Below, one piece after another: positions 35,284-45,112 of a stretch of DNA of 64,000 bases (positions are counted from its first letter, which is position 1; each line of letters starts with the position of its first letter). Source of the stretch: Streptomyces griseus (GTDB taxonomy: Bacteria; Actinomycetota; Actinomycetes; Streptomycetales; Streptomycetaceae); contig NZ_UAVD01000025.1 in assembly GCF_900460065.1 (NCBI RefSeq), forward strand, positions 62,001 to 126,000, given 5' to 3'. The notes below the pieces were generated by a model. It was not told the origin of the DNA and did no database searches. It worked only from the letters and a program-made list of their open reading frames with translations. A program made the position numbers and the translations under genes.

Positions 35284-36906
35284 ATGCAGCAGGCACCGGT
35301 CCTGGCGAGCGCGGCCGATCCCGCCTCGGAGGCCTGGCAGGCCAACGAGGCGGCTCATCGCGCGCTCTCCGACGAGCTGGCGGGACGCCTCGCCACGGCA
35401 CGGCTGGGCGGGGGTGAGAAGGCGCGGGCCCGCCACGAGGCGCGCGGCAAGCTGCTCCCCCGGGACCGGGTGGACACCCTCCTCGACCCGGGTTCGCCGT
35501 TCCTGGAGCTGGCCCCGCTGGCCGCCGACGGGCTGTACGGGGGCGCCGCCCCGGCCGCCGGGGTGATCGCCGGGATCGGGCGGGTCAGCGGCCGGGAGTG
35601 CGTGATCGTCGCCAACGACGCGACCGTCAAGGGCGGCACGTACTACCCGATGACGGTGAAGAAGCACCTGCGCGCCCAGGAGGTGGCGCTGGAGAATCGT
35701 CTCCCCTGCCTCTATCTGGTCGACTCGGGCGGCGCGTTCCTGCCGATGCAGGACGAGGTCTTCCCCGACCGGGACCACTTCGGGCGGATCTTCTACAACC
35801 AGGCCCGGATGTCGGGGGCCGGCATTCCGCAGATCGCCGCGGTGCTGGGCTCCTGCACGGCGGGCGGGGCCTACGTTCCGGCGATGAGCGACGAGGCCGT
35901 CATCGTGCGCGGCCAGGGCACGATCTTCCTCGGCGGCCCGCCGCTGGTGAAGGCCGCCACCGGCGAGGTCGTCACGGCGGAGGAGCTGGGCGGCGGCGAG
36001 GTCCACTCCCGCACGTCGGGGGTCACCGACCATCTCGCGGAGGACGACGCGCACGCCCTGCGGATCGTCCGCAACATCGTCGCGACCCTCCCGGACCGGG
36101 CCCCGCTCCCCTGGTCGGTCGAGCCGGCCGAGGAGCCGAAGGCCGACCCGGCCGGGCTCTACGGGGCCGTGCCGGTGGACTCCCGGACGCCCTACGACGT
36201 ACGCGAAGTGATCGCACGCGTGGTCGACGGCTCCCGCTTCCAGGAGTTCAAGGCGGAGTACGGGCAGACCCTGATCACCGGCTTCGCCCGGATCCACGGC
36301 CACCCGGTCGGGATCGTCGCGAACAACGGGATCCTGTTCTCCGAGTCGGCCCAGAAGGGCGCGCACTTCATCGAGCTGTGCGACCAGCGCGGCATCCCGC
36401 TCGTCTTCCTCCAGAACATCTCCGGCTTCATGGTCGGCCGGGACTACGAGGCGGGCGGCATCGCCAAGCACGGCGCGAAGATGGTCACCGCCGTGGCCTG
36501 CACCCGGGTGCCGAAGCTGACGGTGGTGGTCGGCGGTTCGTACGGCGCGGGGAACTACTCGATGTGCGGCCGGGCCTACAGCCCCCGCTTCCTGTGGATG
36601 TGGCCGAACGCCAAGATCTCGGTGATGGGCGGTGAGCAGGCCGCCTCCGTGCTGGCCACCGTCAAGCGCGACCAGCTCGGCGACGACTGGAGCGCCGAGG
36701 ACGAGGAGGCGTTCAAGGCCCCGGTCCGCGCCCAGTACGAGACCCAGGGCAACGCCTACTACGCGACCGCCCGGCTCTGGGACGACGGCGTGATCGACCC
36801 CGTGGACACCCGGCAGGTGCTGGGCCTCGCCCTCACGGCCTGCGCCAACGCCCCGCTGCCGCAGAAGGACCCGGCCGGTCCCGGCTTCGGCGTCTTCCGG
36901 ATGTGA
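35284..36906 (+). CDS. Acyl-CoA carboxylase carboxyltransferase (beta) subunit, methylcrotonyl-type
   Basis: A 540-residue biotin-dependent carboxyltransferase. It shows both crotonase-fold halves: [30 protein letters not shown] and [59 protein letters not shown] in the N-half. The C-half has [55 protein letters not shown] and [16 protein letters not shown]. The VPAMSDE/QISGFMVG features and the neighbours (biotin carboxylase, HMG-CoA lyase, acyl-CoA dehydrogenase) indicate the 3-methylcrotonyl-CoA carboxylase step of leucine degradation. Start ATG 35284, first gene of the operon. Confidence 0.95.
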   Translation: MQQAPVLASAADPASEAWQANEAAHRALSDELAGRLATARLGGGEKARARHEARGKLLPRDRVDTLLDPGSPFLELAPLAADGLYGGAAPAAGVIAGIGRVSGRECVIVANDATVKGGTYYPMTVKKHLRAQEVALENRLPCLYLVDSGGAFLPMQDEVFPDRDHFGRIFYNQARMSGAGIPQIAAVLGSCTAGGAYVPAMSDEAVIVRGQGTIFLGGPPLVKAATGEVVTAEELGGGEVHSRTSGVTDHLAEDDAHALRIVRNIVATLPDRAPLPWSVEPAEEPKADPAGLYGAVPVDSRTPYDVREVIARVVDGSRFQEFKAEYGQTLITGFARIHGHPVGIVANNGILFSESAQKGAHFIELCDQRGIPLVFLQNISGFMVGRDYEAGGIAKHGAKMVTAVACTRVPKLTVVVGGSYGAGNYSMCGRAYSPRFLWMWPNAKISVMGGEQAASVLATVKRDQLGDDWSAEDEEAFKAPVRAQYETQGNAYYATARLWDDGVIDPVDTRQVLGLALTACANAPLPQKDPAGPGFGVFRM

Positions 36907-36914
36907 GGAACGAG

Positions 36915-38861
36915 ATGACGACGATGTTCGACACCGTGCTGGTCGCCAACCGCGGCGAGATCGCCGTCCGGGTGATCCGGACCCTGCGGGAGCTGGGCGT
37001 GCGCTCGGTCGCGGTCTTCAGCGACGCGGACGCCGACGCCCGGCACGTGCACGAGGCGGACACGGCGGTGCGAATCGGCCCGCCGCCGGCCGCCGAGAGC
37101 TATCTGAACGTGCCCGCCCTGCTGGAGGCGGCCCGCCGCACGGGCGCGCAGGCCGTCCACCCCGGCTACGGGTTCCTCGCGGAGAACGCGGAGTTCGCGC
37201 GGGCCTGCACGGACGCGGGGCTGGTCTTCATCGGCCCGCCCGCCGCCGCGATCTCGCTGATGGGCGACAAGATCCGGGCCAAGGAGACGGTCGCGGCGTA
37301 CGGCGTCCCGGTCGTGCCCGGCTCGTCGGGCAGCGGCCTGACCGACGCTCAACTGGAGGAAGCAGCACGGGAGATCGGCACCCCGGTCCTCCTGAAGCCC
37401 TCGGCGGGCGGCGGCGGCAAGGGCATGCGCCTGGTCCGTGACGCGGCGGTGCTGGGCGAGGAGATCGCGGCGGCGCGGCGCGAGGCACGGGCCTCCTTCG
37501 GCGACGACACCCTCCTCGTGGAGCGGTGGATCGACCGCCCGCGCCACATCGAGATCCAGGTGCTCGCCGACACCCACGGCAACGTGATCCACCTCGGCGA
37601 GCGCGAGTGCTCGCTCCAGCGCCGCCACCAGAAGATCATCGAGGAGGCGCCGAGCGTCCTGCTGGACGCGAAGACCCGGGCGGCGATGGGCGAGGCGGCC
37701 GTCCAGGCGGCGCGCAGTTGCGGCTATGTCGGGGCGGGGACGGTGGAGTTCATCGTCCCCGGCAACGACCCGGCCTCGTACTACTTCATGGAGATGAACA
37801 CCCGCCTCCAGGTCGAGCACCCGGTCACCGAGCTGATCACCGGCCTGGACCTGGTGGAGTGGCAGCTGCGGGTGGCGTCCGGCGAGCGACTGCCGTACGC
37901 ACAGCAGGACGTCACCCTGACGGGCTGGGCGATCGAGGCCCGCGTCTGCGCCGAGGACCCGTCCCGCGGCTTTCTGCCCTCCGGCGGTACGGTGCTGGCG
38001 CTGCGCGAGCCGCAGGGCGGCGGGGTGCGGACGGACTCGGGGCTCAGCGAGGGCGTGCCGGTGGGCAGCCTCTACGACCCGATGCTGTCGAAGGTCATCG
38101 CGTACGGCCCCGACCGCGCGACCGCGATCCGCAGGCTGCGGGCGGCTCTCGCGGACACGGTGATCCTGGGCGTCCCGACCAACACGGGCTTCCTGCGCCG
38201 CCTGCTGGCCCACCCGGACGTGGTCTCCGGCGACCTGGACACCGGTCTGGTGGAGCGCGAGGCGGCGGGCCTGGTGCCGGACGGGGTGCCGGACGAGGTG
38301 TACGCGGCGGCAGCGGCGGTCCGCCGGGACGCGCTGGCCCCCCGGCCGGACGCGAACGGCTGGACGGACCCGTTCTCGGTGCCGAACGGCTGGCGGACAG
38401 GAGGCGCTCCGGCGCCCCTGCGCTTCCCGCTGCGGGTGGCGGGCACGGACCCGGTGACCTACGGCGCCCCGGACTCCGCGGCGGTCACCGCGGACCGGGT
38501 CACCGTCGAACTCGACGGCGCGGTGGGCCACTTCCACCGCTCCGGGGACTGGCTCGGCCGGGACGGCGACACCTGGCACGTCCAGGACCACGACCCGGTG
38601 GAGGCGTCCCTGAGCGGCGCGGGCCGGAGCGGGGCGGACACCCTGGCGGCCCCGATGCCGGGCACGGTCACGGTGGTGAAGGTCGCCGTCGGCGACGAGG
38701 TCGCGGCAGGGCAGAGCCTGCTCGTGGTGGAGGCGATGAAGATGGAGCACGTGATCTCCGCCCCGCACGCGGGGACCGTCACCGAACTGGACGTCACGGC
38801 GGGTGCGACGGTCGCGATGGACCAGATCCTGGCGGTCGTGGTTCCCCTGGAGGACTCATGA
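36915..38861 (+). CDS. Biotin carboxylase / BCCP (alpha) subunit of acyl-CoA carboxylase
   Basis: A 648-residue subunit. The biotin carboxylase half (residues 1-450) has [89 protein letters not shown] and the catalytic [14 protein letters not shown]. The C-terminal BCCP domain carries [11 protein letters not shown] with biotinyl Lys609. It carboxylates its own biotin with ATP and bicarbonate and passes it to the beta subunit encoded just upstream (gap 8 bp). I chose ATG 36915, which has GAGGA at the right distance, over the upstream in-frame codon 36903. It overlaps the HMG-CoA lyase gene by 4 bases. Confidence 0.96.
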   Translation: MTTMFDTVLVANRGEIAVRVIRTLRELGVRSVAVFSDADADARHVHEADTAVRIGPPPAAESYLNVPALLEAARRTGAQAVHPGYGFLAENAEFARACTDAGLVFIGPPAAAISLMGDKIRAKETVAAYGVPVVPGSSGSGLTDAQLEEAAREIGTPVLLKPSAGGGGKGMRLVRDAAVLGEEIAAARREARASFGDDTLLVERWIDRPRHIEIQVLADTHGNVIHLGERECSLQRRHQKIIEEAPSVLLDAKTRAAMGEAAVQAARSCGYVGAGTVEFIVPGNDPASYYFMEMNTRLQVEHPVTELITGLDLVEWQLRVASGERLPYAQQDVTLTGWAIEARVCAEDPSRGFLPSGGTVLALREPQGGGVRTDSGLSEGVPVGSLYDPMLSKVIAYGPDRATAIRRLRAALADTVILGVPTNTGFLRRLLAHPDVVSGDLDTGLVEREAAGLVPDGVPDEVYAAAAAVRRDALAPRPDANGWTDPFSVPNGWRTGGAPAPLRFPLRVAGTDPVTYGAPDSAAVTADRVTVELDGAVGHFHRSGDWLGRDGDTWHVQDHDPVEASLSGAGRSGADTLAAPMPGTVTVVKVAVGDEVAAGQSLLVVEAMKMEHVISAPHAGTVTELDVTAGATVAMDQILAVVVPLEDS

Positions 38862-39829
38862 CGACACGTGCGCTGCCCATGCGGGTCCCGGCCCCGGGCC
38901 TCCCCGCCCGGGTCAGGATCCACGAGGTGGGGCCGCGCGACGGCCTCCAGAACGAGAAGGGCACCGTCCCGACGGAGGTGAAGGCTCAGTTCATCCGCCG
39001 ACTGGCGGTGGCCGGCCTGACCACCATCGAGGCGACGAGCTTCGTGCATCCGAAGTGGGTGCCCCAACTGGCAGACGCGGAAGCCCTGTTCCCCCTCGTC
39101 GGGGACATCGCGGACGTGGGCGACGTCTCGCTCCCCGTCCTCGTGCCGAACGAACGCGGACTGGACCGGGCCCTGGCGCTCGGGGCCCGGTCGATCGCGG
39201 TGTTCGGCTCGGCGACGGAGACGTTCGCCGCACGCAATCTGAACCGGACCGTGGACGAGTCGCTGGCGATGTTCGCGCCGGTGGTGGCCCGTGCGAAGGC
39301 GGAGAAGGCCTCTGTGCGCGGCTATCTGTCGATGTGCTTCGGCGACCCCTGGGAAGGCGCGGTGCCGGTGGCGCAGGTGGTCAGGGTCGCGAAGGCGCTG
39401 ATGGACCTGGGCTGCGACGAGCTGTCGCTGGGCGACACGATCGGAGTGGCGACGCCGGGCCACGTCACAGCGCTGCTGACCGCCCTGAACGAGGCGGGCG
39501 TCGCGACCCCCGCGATGGGCGTCCACTTCCACGACACGTACGGCCAGGCGCTGTCCAACACCCTCGCGGCGCTCCGGCACGGGGTGAGCACGGTCGACGC
39601 CTCGGCGGGCGGCCTGGGCGGCTGCCCGTACGCCGAGAGCGCCACGGGAAACCTCGCCACCGAGGACCTGGTCTGGATGCTCGACGGCCTCGGCATCGAG
39701 ACGGGCGTCGACCTCGACGAGTTGACCGCCACCAGCGTCTGGCTGGCCGGACACCTGGGCCGGCCGAGCCCGTCCCGCACGGTCCGCGCCCTCACCCCCT
39801 CCACTTCCTCCCCCTCCCACAAGGAGTGA
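38858..39829 (+). CDS. Hydroxymethylglutaryl-CoA lyase
   Basis: A 323-residue TIM-barrel enzyme that splits HMG-CoA into acetyl-CoA and acetoacetate, the last step of leucine degradation. Motifs: [15 protein letters not shown] (Arg/Asp catalytic), [43 protein letters not shown] (metal His-x-His) and the catalytic-Cys signature [15 protein letters not shown]. Its ATG overlaps the biotin carboxylase stop (ATGA). The C-terminal 20 residues ([10 protein letters not shown]) are unstructured. Confidence 0.96.
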   Translation: MTTRALPMRVPAPGLPARVRIHEVGPRDGLQNEKGTVPTEVKAQFIRRLAVAGLTTIEATSFVHPKWVPQLADAEALFPLVGDIADVGDVSLPVLVPNERGLDRALALGARSIAVFGSATETFAARNLNRTVDESLAMFAPVVARAKAEKASVRGYLSMCFGDPWEGAVPVAQVVRVAKALMDLGCDELSLGDTIGVATPGHVTALLTALNEAGVATPAMGVHFHDTYGQALSNTLAALRHGVSTVDASAGGLGGCPYAESATGNLATEDLVWMLDGLGIETGVDLDELTATSVWLAGHLGRPSPSRTVRALTPSTSSPSHKE

Positions 39830-39837
39830 GCCACACC

Positions 39838-41004
39838 ATGTCCCTGGACCACCGGCTGACCGCCGAACACGAGGAACTGCGCCGCACGGTCGAGGCGTTC
39901 GCGCACGACGTGGTCGCGCCGAAGATCGGCGACTTCTACGAGCGCCATGAGTTCCCCTACGAGATCGTGCGCGAGATGGGCCGCATGGGCCTGTTCGGGC
40001 TGCCGTTCCCGGAGGAGTACGGCGGCATGGGCGGCGACTACCTGGCGCTCGGGATCGCCCTGGAGGAGCTGGCCCGGGTCGACTCCTCGGTGGCGATCAC
40101 CCTGGAGGCCGGGGTCTCGCTGGGGGCGATGCCGCTCCACCTCTTCGGCACGGAGGAGCAGAAGCGGCAGTGGCTGCCGAAGCTCTGCGCCGGTGAGGCG
40201 CTGGGCGCGTTCGGTCTGACCGAGCCGGACGGCGGCTCGGACGCGGGCGGCACGCGCACGACGGCGGTGCTGGACGAGGCGACGGACGAGTGGGTGATCA
40301 ACGGCTCGAAGTGCTTCATCACCAACTCCGGCACGGACATCACCGAGCTGGTCACGGTCACGGCGGTGACGGGCCGCAAGGAGGACGGCCGCCCCCGGAT
40401 CTCCGCGATCATCGTCCCCTCCGGCACTCCCGGCTTCACGGTCGCCGCCCCCTACTCCAAGGTCGGCTGGAACGCCTCGGACACCCGGGAGCTGTCCTTC
40501 ACCGACGTCCGCGTCCCGGCGTCGAACCTCCTGGGCGAGGAGGGCCGGGGCTACGCGCAGTTCCTGCGGATCCTCGACGAGGGCCGGATCGCGATCTCGG
40601 CGCTGGCCACGGGGCTGGCGCAGGGCTGCGTGGACGAGTCGGTGAAGTACGCAGCCGAGCGCCACGCGTTCGGCCGGCCGATCGGCACGAACCAGGCGAT
40701 CCAGTTCAAGATCGCCGACATGGAGATGCGGGCCCACATGGCCCGGGTGGGCTGGCGTGACGCGGCCTCGCGGCTGGTGGCGGGCGAACCCTTCAAGAAG
40801 GAGGCCGCGATCGCGAAGCTGTACTCCTCGACGGTCGCGGTGGACAACGCCCGTGAGGCCACGCAGATCCACGGCGGCTACGGCTTCATGAACGAGTACC
40901 CGGTGGCCCGGATGTGGCGCGACTCGAAGATCCTGGAGATCGGCGAGGGGACGAGCGAGGTGCAGCGGATGCTGATCGCCCGGGAGCTGGGGCTCCCCGG
41001 CTGA
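39838..41004 (+). CDS. acdH: Acyl-CoA dehydrogenase of the leucine/branched-chain operon
   Basis: A 388-residue FAD acyl-CoA dehydrogenase, 8 bp after the lyase gene and the last gene of the operon; a strong terminator follows. Motifs: FGLTEPDGGSDAGGTRTTAV, CFITNSGTDI, FGRPIGTNQAIQFKIADMEM, IHGGYGFMNEYPVARMWRDSKILEIGEGTSEVQRMLIARELG. The catalytic base is the C-terminal Glu (Glu370 in IGEGTSE). The position used by isovaleryl-CoA dehydrogenase is Gly here (LDEGRIAIS). It corresponds in position to acdH of S. coelicolor, reported to act on branched-chain acyl-CoA. Which branched acyl-CoA is preferred cannot be read from the sequence. Confidence 0.94.
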   Translation: MSLDHRLTAEHEELRRTVEAFAHDVVAPKIGDFYERHEFPYEIVREMGRMGLFGLPFPEEYGGMGGDYLALGIALEELARVDSSVAITLEAGVSLGAMPLHLFGTEEQKRQWLPKLCAGEALGAFGLTEPDGGSDAGGTRTTAVLDEATDEWVINGSKCFITNSGTDITELVTVTAVTGRKEDGRPRISAIIVPSGTPGFTVAAPYSKVGWNASDTRELSFTDVRVPASNLLGEEGRGYAQFLRILDEGRIAISALATGLAQGCVDESVKYAAERHAFGRPIGTNQAIQFKIADMEMRAHMARVGWRDAASRLVAGEPFKKEAAIAKLYSSTVAVDNAREATQIHGGYGFMNEYPVARMWRDSKILEIGEGTSEVQRMLIARELGLPG

Positions 41005-41029
41005 GCCGTTCACCCGCCTTCCCGACCGC

Positions 41030-41069
41030 CGCCCCGGTCGCCGTGGACGTTCCCACGGCGGCCGGGGCG
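41030..41069. terminator. Strong bidirectional terminator
   Basis: A 17-bp stem with one G-U wobble (CGCCCCGGTCGCCGTGG / CCACGGCGGCCGGGGCG) and loop ACGTTC lies between the convergent acyl-CoA dehydrogenase and hydrolase genes. Confidence 0.8.
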
Positions 41070-41118
41070 TCGGCGTCGGCGGTGTCGGCGGTGGTGGCGG
41101 TGGCGGACAGGGGACCCG

Positions 41119-41814
41119 TCATCCGGCCGATGCGGTCGCCGCCTCCTCGATGAGGTCGGTGACCGGGCCGGGCTGCGAGGCGAGGGAGGCGTGGCCGGCG
41201 TCCAGCTCGACCGTCCTGCGCGGCTGCATCCGTGTCGCCATGCGGCGCTCGTTGTCGGGGTGGATCATGCGGTCGGCGGCGGAGACCTGGTACCACGTGG
41301 GCTTGGACCGCCAGGCCGGCGCGGTGACGTTGTCGCCGAACGTCGAGGCCAGGGGCGCCTTCTGGGTCACGGCCATCACCAGCGCCTCCTCCTCGGACAG
41401 GTCCTGGGCGAAGCTCTCGTGGAACTTGTCCTGCTTGACCCACAGGTAGCCGTCGGAGTCCGGGGCGAGGTTCTCGAACGCCGCGGGGGGCTTCTCCTGG
41501 CTGATCTGCCCGGGGCTCTCACCGGCGTCCGGCGCGAACGCGGCGATGTAGACGAGTCCCGTGACGTTGGGCAGGTCGCCGGCCTCCGTGATGACCGCGC
41601 CGCCGTAGGAGTGGCCGACCAGGACCACCGGTCCGTCGATCTGCCGGACCATCTTGGCGGTGCGCTCGGCGTCGTCGGCCAGGGAGGTCAGGGGGTTCTC
41701 CACCGCGTGCAGGGAGCCGAAGCCCCGGCGGTGCAGTTCGGTGATGACCTTGGCCCAGTGGGCGGCGCCGCCCCAGAAGCCGTGGACCAGGACGATAGAG
41801 GGTTTGTCAGCCAT
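41119..41814 (-). CDS. Alpha/beta hydrolase (esterase/hydroxynitrile-lyase-like)
   Basis: A 231-residue alpha/beta hydrolase. The oxyanion/N-terminal motif is IVLVHGFWGGAAHWAKV, the nucleophile elbow VVLVGHSYGGAVITEAGD, the acid lies in QVSAADRMIHPDNE and the catalytic His in ELDAGHASLASQPGPV. No signal peptide, so cytoplasmic. The closest resemblance is to the small esterase / hydroxynitrile-lyase-like group often annotated as alpha/beta hydrolase in actinobacteria. Start ATG 41814. No functional partner nearby. Confidence 0.92.
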   Translation of the reverse strand: MADKPSIVLVHGFWGGAAHWAKVITELHRRGFGSLHAVENPLTSLADDAERTAKMVRQIDGPVVLVGHSYGGAVITEAGDLPNVTGLVYIAAFAPDAGESPGQISQEKPPAAFENLAPDSDGYLWVKQDKFHESFAQDLSEEEALVMAVTQKAPLASTFGDNVTAPAWRSKPTWYQVSAADRMIHPDNERRMATRMQPRRTVELDAGHASLASQPGPVTDLIEEAATASAG

Positions 41815-41960
41815 CGGGCGGGGCCTTTCGCGGGGGGGGTGGGGTGGCGGAAACCGTTCCTCCCCAGCAGACGTCCGCTCCCGTGCCCCCGCATGCCGGA
41901 GCCGTCATTCAGGTGGTGCCCCGGACGCCACCGGCCACGGCCGGCGTCACCCGGTCGGTC

Positions 41961-42010
41961 CCGGCTCCGGCTCCGGTGCCGGTGCCGGTGCCGGTCCGGA
42001 TGCCGGTCCC
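41961..42010. repeat. Short GCCGGT/CTCCGG tandem repeats
   Basis: CCGGCTCCGGCTCCGG followed by GGTGCC iterated about four times. Purely low-complexity spacer DNA between two leftward genes. Confidence 0.7.
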
Positions 42011-42021
42011 GGGGGGCTTCC

Positions 42022-42564
42022 TCAGCGCCAGGCGTGGCGGATCTTCAGCCGGCCGTATCCCACGGCCCCGGAGAAGCGGATGCGCGGCGCGCCCGGGCGG
42101 CTCGGCTGCCGGGGCCGGTATCGCAGGTCCTTCCAGCCGGTCGTCAGGCCCTCGACCTCGACGATCGCGTCGCGCGGCACCGTGATGCTCGCGTTGCCGG
42201 TGCCGAGGCTCAGCTCGATGTCGACGACCGGGCCTTCGATGATCGCCCGGGACAGGTCCAGGCGTACCCGCCCGAAGGCGGACTCGACCTTGAGGACGCG
42301 GGGGACCCGCCACGCGCCGCGCCGTTTGATCCGGCCTCCGGCGGCGGCGATCGTCGCCGTGGTGCCGGGGTCCTCCGCCGGGAGGGTGTCCAGGGCCGCC
42401 GCGAGCTCCGCGCGGGACGAGGCGGCCAGCACCCGGCCGAGGCGCTCGTCCATCTCCTCGTGCGAGATGTGCTCCTCGGCGTACGCCTCCCGTACGCGCC
42501 GTACGGCGGCCTCCCGGTCGTCCTCGCTCACGCGCGAAAAGGCTTTTCCCTGGGGTGAGTTCAC
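42022..42564 (-). CDS. DUF1707 protein with LiaF-like C-terminal domain
   Basis: A 180-residue protein. The N-terminal DUF1707 (SHOCT-like) domain (about residues 12-65: SEDDREAAVRRVREAYAEEHISHEEMDERLGRVLAASSRAELAAALDTLP) is followed by a beta-rich C-terminal region (VPRVLKVESAFGRVRLDLSRAIIEGPVVDIELSLGTGNASITVPRDAIVEVEGLTTGWKDLRYR). The latter resembles the cell-wall-antibiotic response domain of LiaF-type proteins. No transmembrane helix. GTG 42564 is the likely start; GTG 42531 is an alternative. Role in envelope stress is inference from the domain only. Confidence 0.88.
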   Translation of the reverse strand: MNSPQGKAFSRVSEDDREAAVRRVREAYAEEHISHEEMDERLGRVLAASSRAELAAALDTLPAEDPGTTATIAAAGGRIKRRGAWRVPRVLKVESAFGRVRLDLSRAIIEGPVVDIELSLGTGNASITVPRDAIVEVEGLTTGWKDLRYRPRQPSRPGAPRIRFSGAVGYGRLKIRHAWR

Positions 42565-42579
42565 CGCTTCACCCTAAGG

Positions 42580-42736
42580 GCTGTCCCGCAAATTCCCGGT
42601 GGATCGGCGCACGGCGTCAGACGCGGTGCGTCGCAAGGCCAAGACGCACCCGCGTACGGGAGGTATTCGGGTGCTTCGACAACGCGGCGAGGCGCCGTAG
42701 CCGGCGCCGTGCGCCCGCCGGGAATTGCGGGACAGC
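42580..42736. repeat. MITE-like 157-bp element with terminal inverted repeats
   Basis: Ends GCTGTCCCGCAAATTCCCGG (42580-42599) and CCGGGAATTGCGGGACAGC (42718-42736) are inverted copies differing by one extra A. Inside are two more stem-loops: GGTGCGTC / GACGCACC and a GGCGCC pair. No open frame is plausible. Size, ends and internal symmetry suit either a non-autonomous mobile element or a structured RNA. Confidence 0.65.
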
Positions 42737-42807
42737 GCTCAGTGCGGCCCGGGCCCTTCGGACATGGCCGGCGAAGCCCGGGCCCCGGCAGACCGGCGGC
42801 CCCGGCG

Positions 42808-43251
42808 TCAGGTGGCCGAGGCCCCGGCCTCCTGGCGGGCGTCGTAGTCGGCGCGCGCCTTCGCGATCTCCTGCTGGTGGCTCTCGGTCCAGTCGACGAG
42901 CGACCTGATCGTCGTGTGCAGGGTCGCGCCCAGCTCCGTCAGCTCGTACTCCACGCGGGGCGGGACGACGGGGTAGACCGTGCGCCGCACCAGGCCGTCG
43001 CGTTCGAGCTGGCGCAGGGTCACGGTGAGCATGCGCTGGCTGATGCCCTCGATGAGCCGGCGCAGCTCGGAGAAGCGCAGCGTGCGGCGTTCCAGGTGGG
43101 CGATGGCGAGGAGGGACCACTTGTCCGCGACGCGGTCGAGGATCTGCCGCACCTCGCAGCCCTCGCGGACGTCCCACTGGCTGATGTCGTAGTCCGGACC
43201 GGCGCCGGTATCGACGCAGTGACTCGGTGACTTCGAAGTGCCTTCTTCCAT
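42808..43251 (-). CDS. HxlR-family transcriptional regulator
   Basis: A 147-residue winged-helix regulator of the HxlR (MarR-like) family: VREGCEVRQILDRVADKWSLLAIAHLERRTLRFSELRRLIEGISQRMLTVTLRQLERDGLVRRTVYPVVPPRVEYELTELG is the complete HxlR domain. One Cys (EGCEV) is placed where redox- or aldehyde-sensing members have theirs. Start ATG 43251. It is divergent from the MFS exporter gene, with a nested inverted repeat between them. It probably represses that gene. Confidence 0.95.
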   Translation of the reverse strand: MEEGTSKSPSHCVDTGAGPDYDISQWDVREGCEVRQILDRVADKWSLLAIAHLERRTLRFSELRRLIEGISQRMLTVTLRQLERDGLVRRTVYPVVPPRVEYELTELGATLHTTIRSLVDWTESHQQEIAKARADYDARQEAGASAT

Positions 43252-43280
43252 ACCGCCCCACGGTGCCGCAAGCTTCAGGT

Positions 43281-43315
43281 GGTTACAAGAGGGAACCGAC
43301 CACCGGTTCGGTAAC
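43281..43315. promoter_or_regulatory. Nested inverted repeats, probable HxlR operator
   Basis: Outer arms GTTAC (43282-43286) and GTAAC (43311-43315) enclose GAACCG, 5 bases, CGGTTC (43293-43309). The outer GTTAC/GTAAC pair is typical of HxlR sites. Confidence 0.6.
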
Positions 43316-43424
43316 TCGCCTCGGTTCCGTGCCGCTTGAGGCCCCCGCACACCAACCCCGCTTCACCGATTCGCTGTTGCGGCTGTTCGTCATGCCCGTT
43401 TCGTCCGCGCACAAGGAGAATTCC

Positions 43425-44924
43425 GTGTCCTCATCACCGCCCCCGCCGAGACCGAGCAGTGACCGCATGACCGCCCGTGCCCGGGGCGTGCTGCTCGTCC
43501 TGTGCGGCGCGATCTTCCTCGAAGGCATCGATGTGGCCATGCTGAACGTGGCGCTGCCCGCGATCCGCGAGGACCTCGGCCTGCCCACCGGCACCCTCCA
43601 GTGGGTGATGAGCGCGTACGTCCTGGGCTACGGCGGCTTCATGCTGCTGGGCGGACGGGCGGCCGATCTCTTCGGCCGCCGCCGGATGTTCGTCCTCTGG
43701 CTCGTCGTGTTCCTGGTCTTCTCCGGGCTGGGCGGACTGGCCACCGAAGGCTGGATGCTGATCGCCGCCCGCTTCGTGACCGGGATCGCCGCCGCCTTCA
43801 TGACCCCGGCCGGCCTGTCGATCATCACCACCGGCTTCCCCGAGGGGCCGCAGCGCGACAAGGCCCTCCTGCTCTACGCGGGCACCGCCGCCGGGGGCTT
43901 CTCGATCGGCCTGGTCGTCGGCGGGCTGCTCTCCGCGATCGACTGGCGCTGGGTGTTCTTCGCCCCGGTCATCCTCTCGCTGGGCATCCTGCTCGCCGCG
44001 CTCGCGCTCATCCCCGCCTCACCCCGCCCCGACCGCACCGGGCAGGGCGTCGACCTGGCCGGAGCGGTGACCGTCACGGCCGGGATCCTGCTGCTCGTCC
44101 TCGGCGTCGAACGGGCCACGCACGTCCCGGCCGCGTGGACGGTCGGCACGGTCGGCGCGGCGCTGCTCCTCTTCCTCGCGTTCGTCGTCGTCGAACGCTC
44201 CTCGTCCTCGCCGCTGGTGCGCCTCGGCATCTTCCGCAGCGGGTCGCTGGTCCGCGCCAATGTGTCGGGGCTGCTGTTCGCCGCCGGGTTCTTCGGCTTC
44301 CAGTTCGTCGCCGTGCTCTACCTCCAGGAGCTGCGCGGCTGGTCGCCCCTGCGGACCAGCCTCGCGCTGCTCGTCGTCGGTGTGGACGCGGTGCTCTCGC
44401 CGCTCCTGACCCCGAAGCTGGTGGCCCGCTTCGGCAACGCCCGGGTCATCTTCGGCGGGCTGCTCGTCGCGTCGCTCTCGTACGCCCTGTTCCTGCCGCT
44501 CGCCGCGGACTGGACGTACGCGGCGATGTTCCCGGGCCTGCTCCTGCTGGGTGTGGCCTTCTCCCTGGTCTACGGCCCGCTGACCATCGTGGCCACGGAC
44601 GGTGTCGCCGAGGAGGAGCAGGGGGTGGCCGGCGGACTGCTCTACACGTCCTGGCAGTTCGGTGCCGCGCTGGGGCTGTCCGCCGTGACCGCCGTCACCG
44701 TCGGCGCGACGGACGGGACGTCCCCGGCCGCCCTGCTCGACGGATACCGGGCGGCCCTGGCGGTGCCGCCGGCCGCCGCCCTGATCGCCGCCGCCGTCAG
44801 CGCGTTCGGCCTCCGTCCCCGACGGGCCCGGGCGGGCGGCATCGCTGTCGCCGGTCACGGGGCCGAGTCGGACAGGAGCGGTGCGCCGGGCGGTGTCGAG
44901 CAGCCGGCCGGGCTCGCGTCCTGA
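43425..44924 (+). CDS. MFS drug/proton antiporter (DHA2, 14-TM type)
   Basis: A 499-residue major facilitator exporter with about 14 helices. The family motifs are intact: D1-type FLEGIDVAMLNVALPAI, QWVMSAYVLGYGGFMLLGGRAADLFGRRRMF (motif A) and FVTGIAAAFMTPAGLSIITTGFP (motif C-like). Start GTG 43425 with AAGGAG eight bases upstream. Divergent from the HxlR gene, its likely repressor. DHA2 exporters extrude drugs or dyes; the proximity to the siderophore cluster could be coincidence, since an iron box lies between them and controls the next gene, not this one. Confidence 0.93.
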   Translation: MSSSPPPPRPSSDRMTARARGVLLVLCGAIFLEGIDVAMLNVALPAIREDLGLPTGTLQWVMSAYVLGYGGFMLLGGRAADLFGRRRMFVLWLVVFLVFSGLGGLATEGWMLIAARFVTGIAAAFMTPAGLSIITTGFPEGPQRDKALLLYAGTAAGGFSIGLVVGGLLSAIDWRWVFFAPVILSLGILLAALALIPASPRPDRTGQGVDLAGAVTVTAGILLLVLGVERATHVPAAWTVGTVGAALLLFLAFVVVERSSSSPLVRLGIFRSGSLVRANVSGLLFAAGFFGFQFVAVLYLQELRGWSPLRTSLALLVVGVDAVLSPLLTPKLVARFGNARVIFGGLLVASLSYALFLPLAADWTYAAMFPGLLLLGVAFSLVYGPLTIVATDGVAEEEQGVAGGLLYTSWQFGAALGLSAVTAVTVGATDGTSPAALLDGYRAALAVPPAAALIAAAVSAFGLRPRRARAGGIAVAGHGAESDRSGAPGGVEQPAGLAS

Positions 44925-45023
44925 CCGCGCGGACGGCAGACCGTGGAGGGGCTCGACGCCTGCCGGGCGGAGTTCGGGGCGTGAGCCGGCGGCCCGGGGG
45001 CCTCACACGACGCCCCATTCAAG

Positions 45024-45042
45024 CAAGGGTAGGCTAACCTTC
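45024..45042 (+). promoter_or_regulatory. Iron box (DmdR1/IdeR-type) before siderophore-interacting protein
   Basis: CAAGGGTAGGCTAACCTTC matches the 19-bp consensus TTAGGTTAGGCTAACCTAA at 14 positions, with the AGGCTAACCT core intact. It is about 70 bp upstream of the TTG start. Confidence 0.8.
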
Positions 45043-45112
45043 CTTCGGATCGCCCCCGCTGGAGCCCGGGCCCGTCCGCCCGACGCTGCGGCCCGCCCCG
45101 GAGGAGCTCCCG

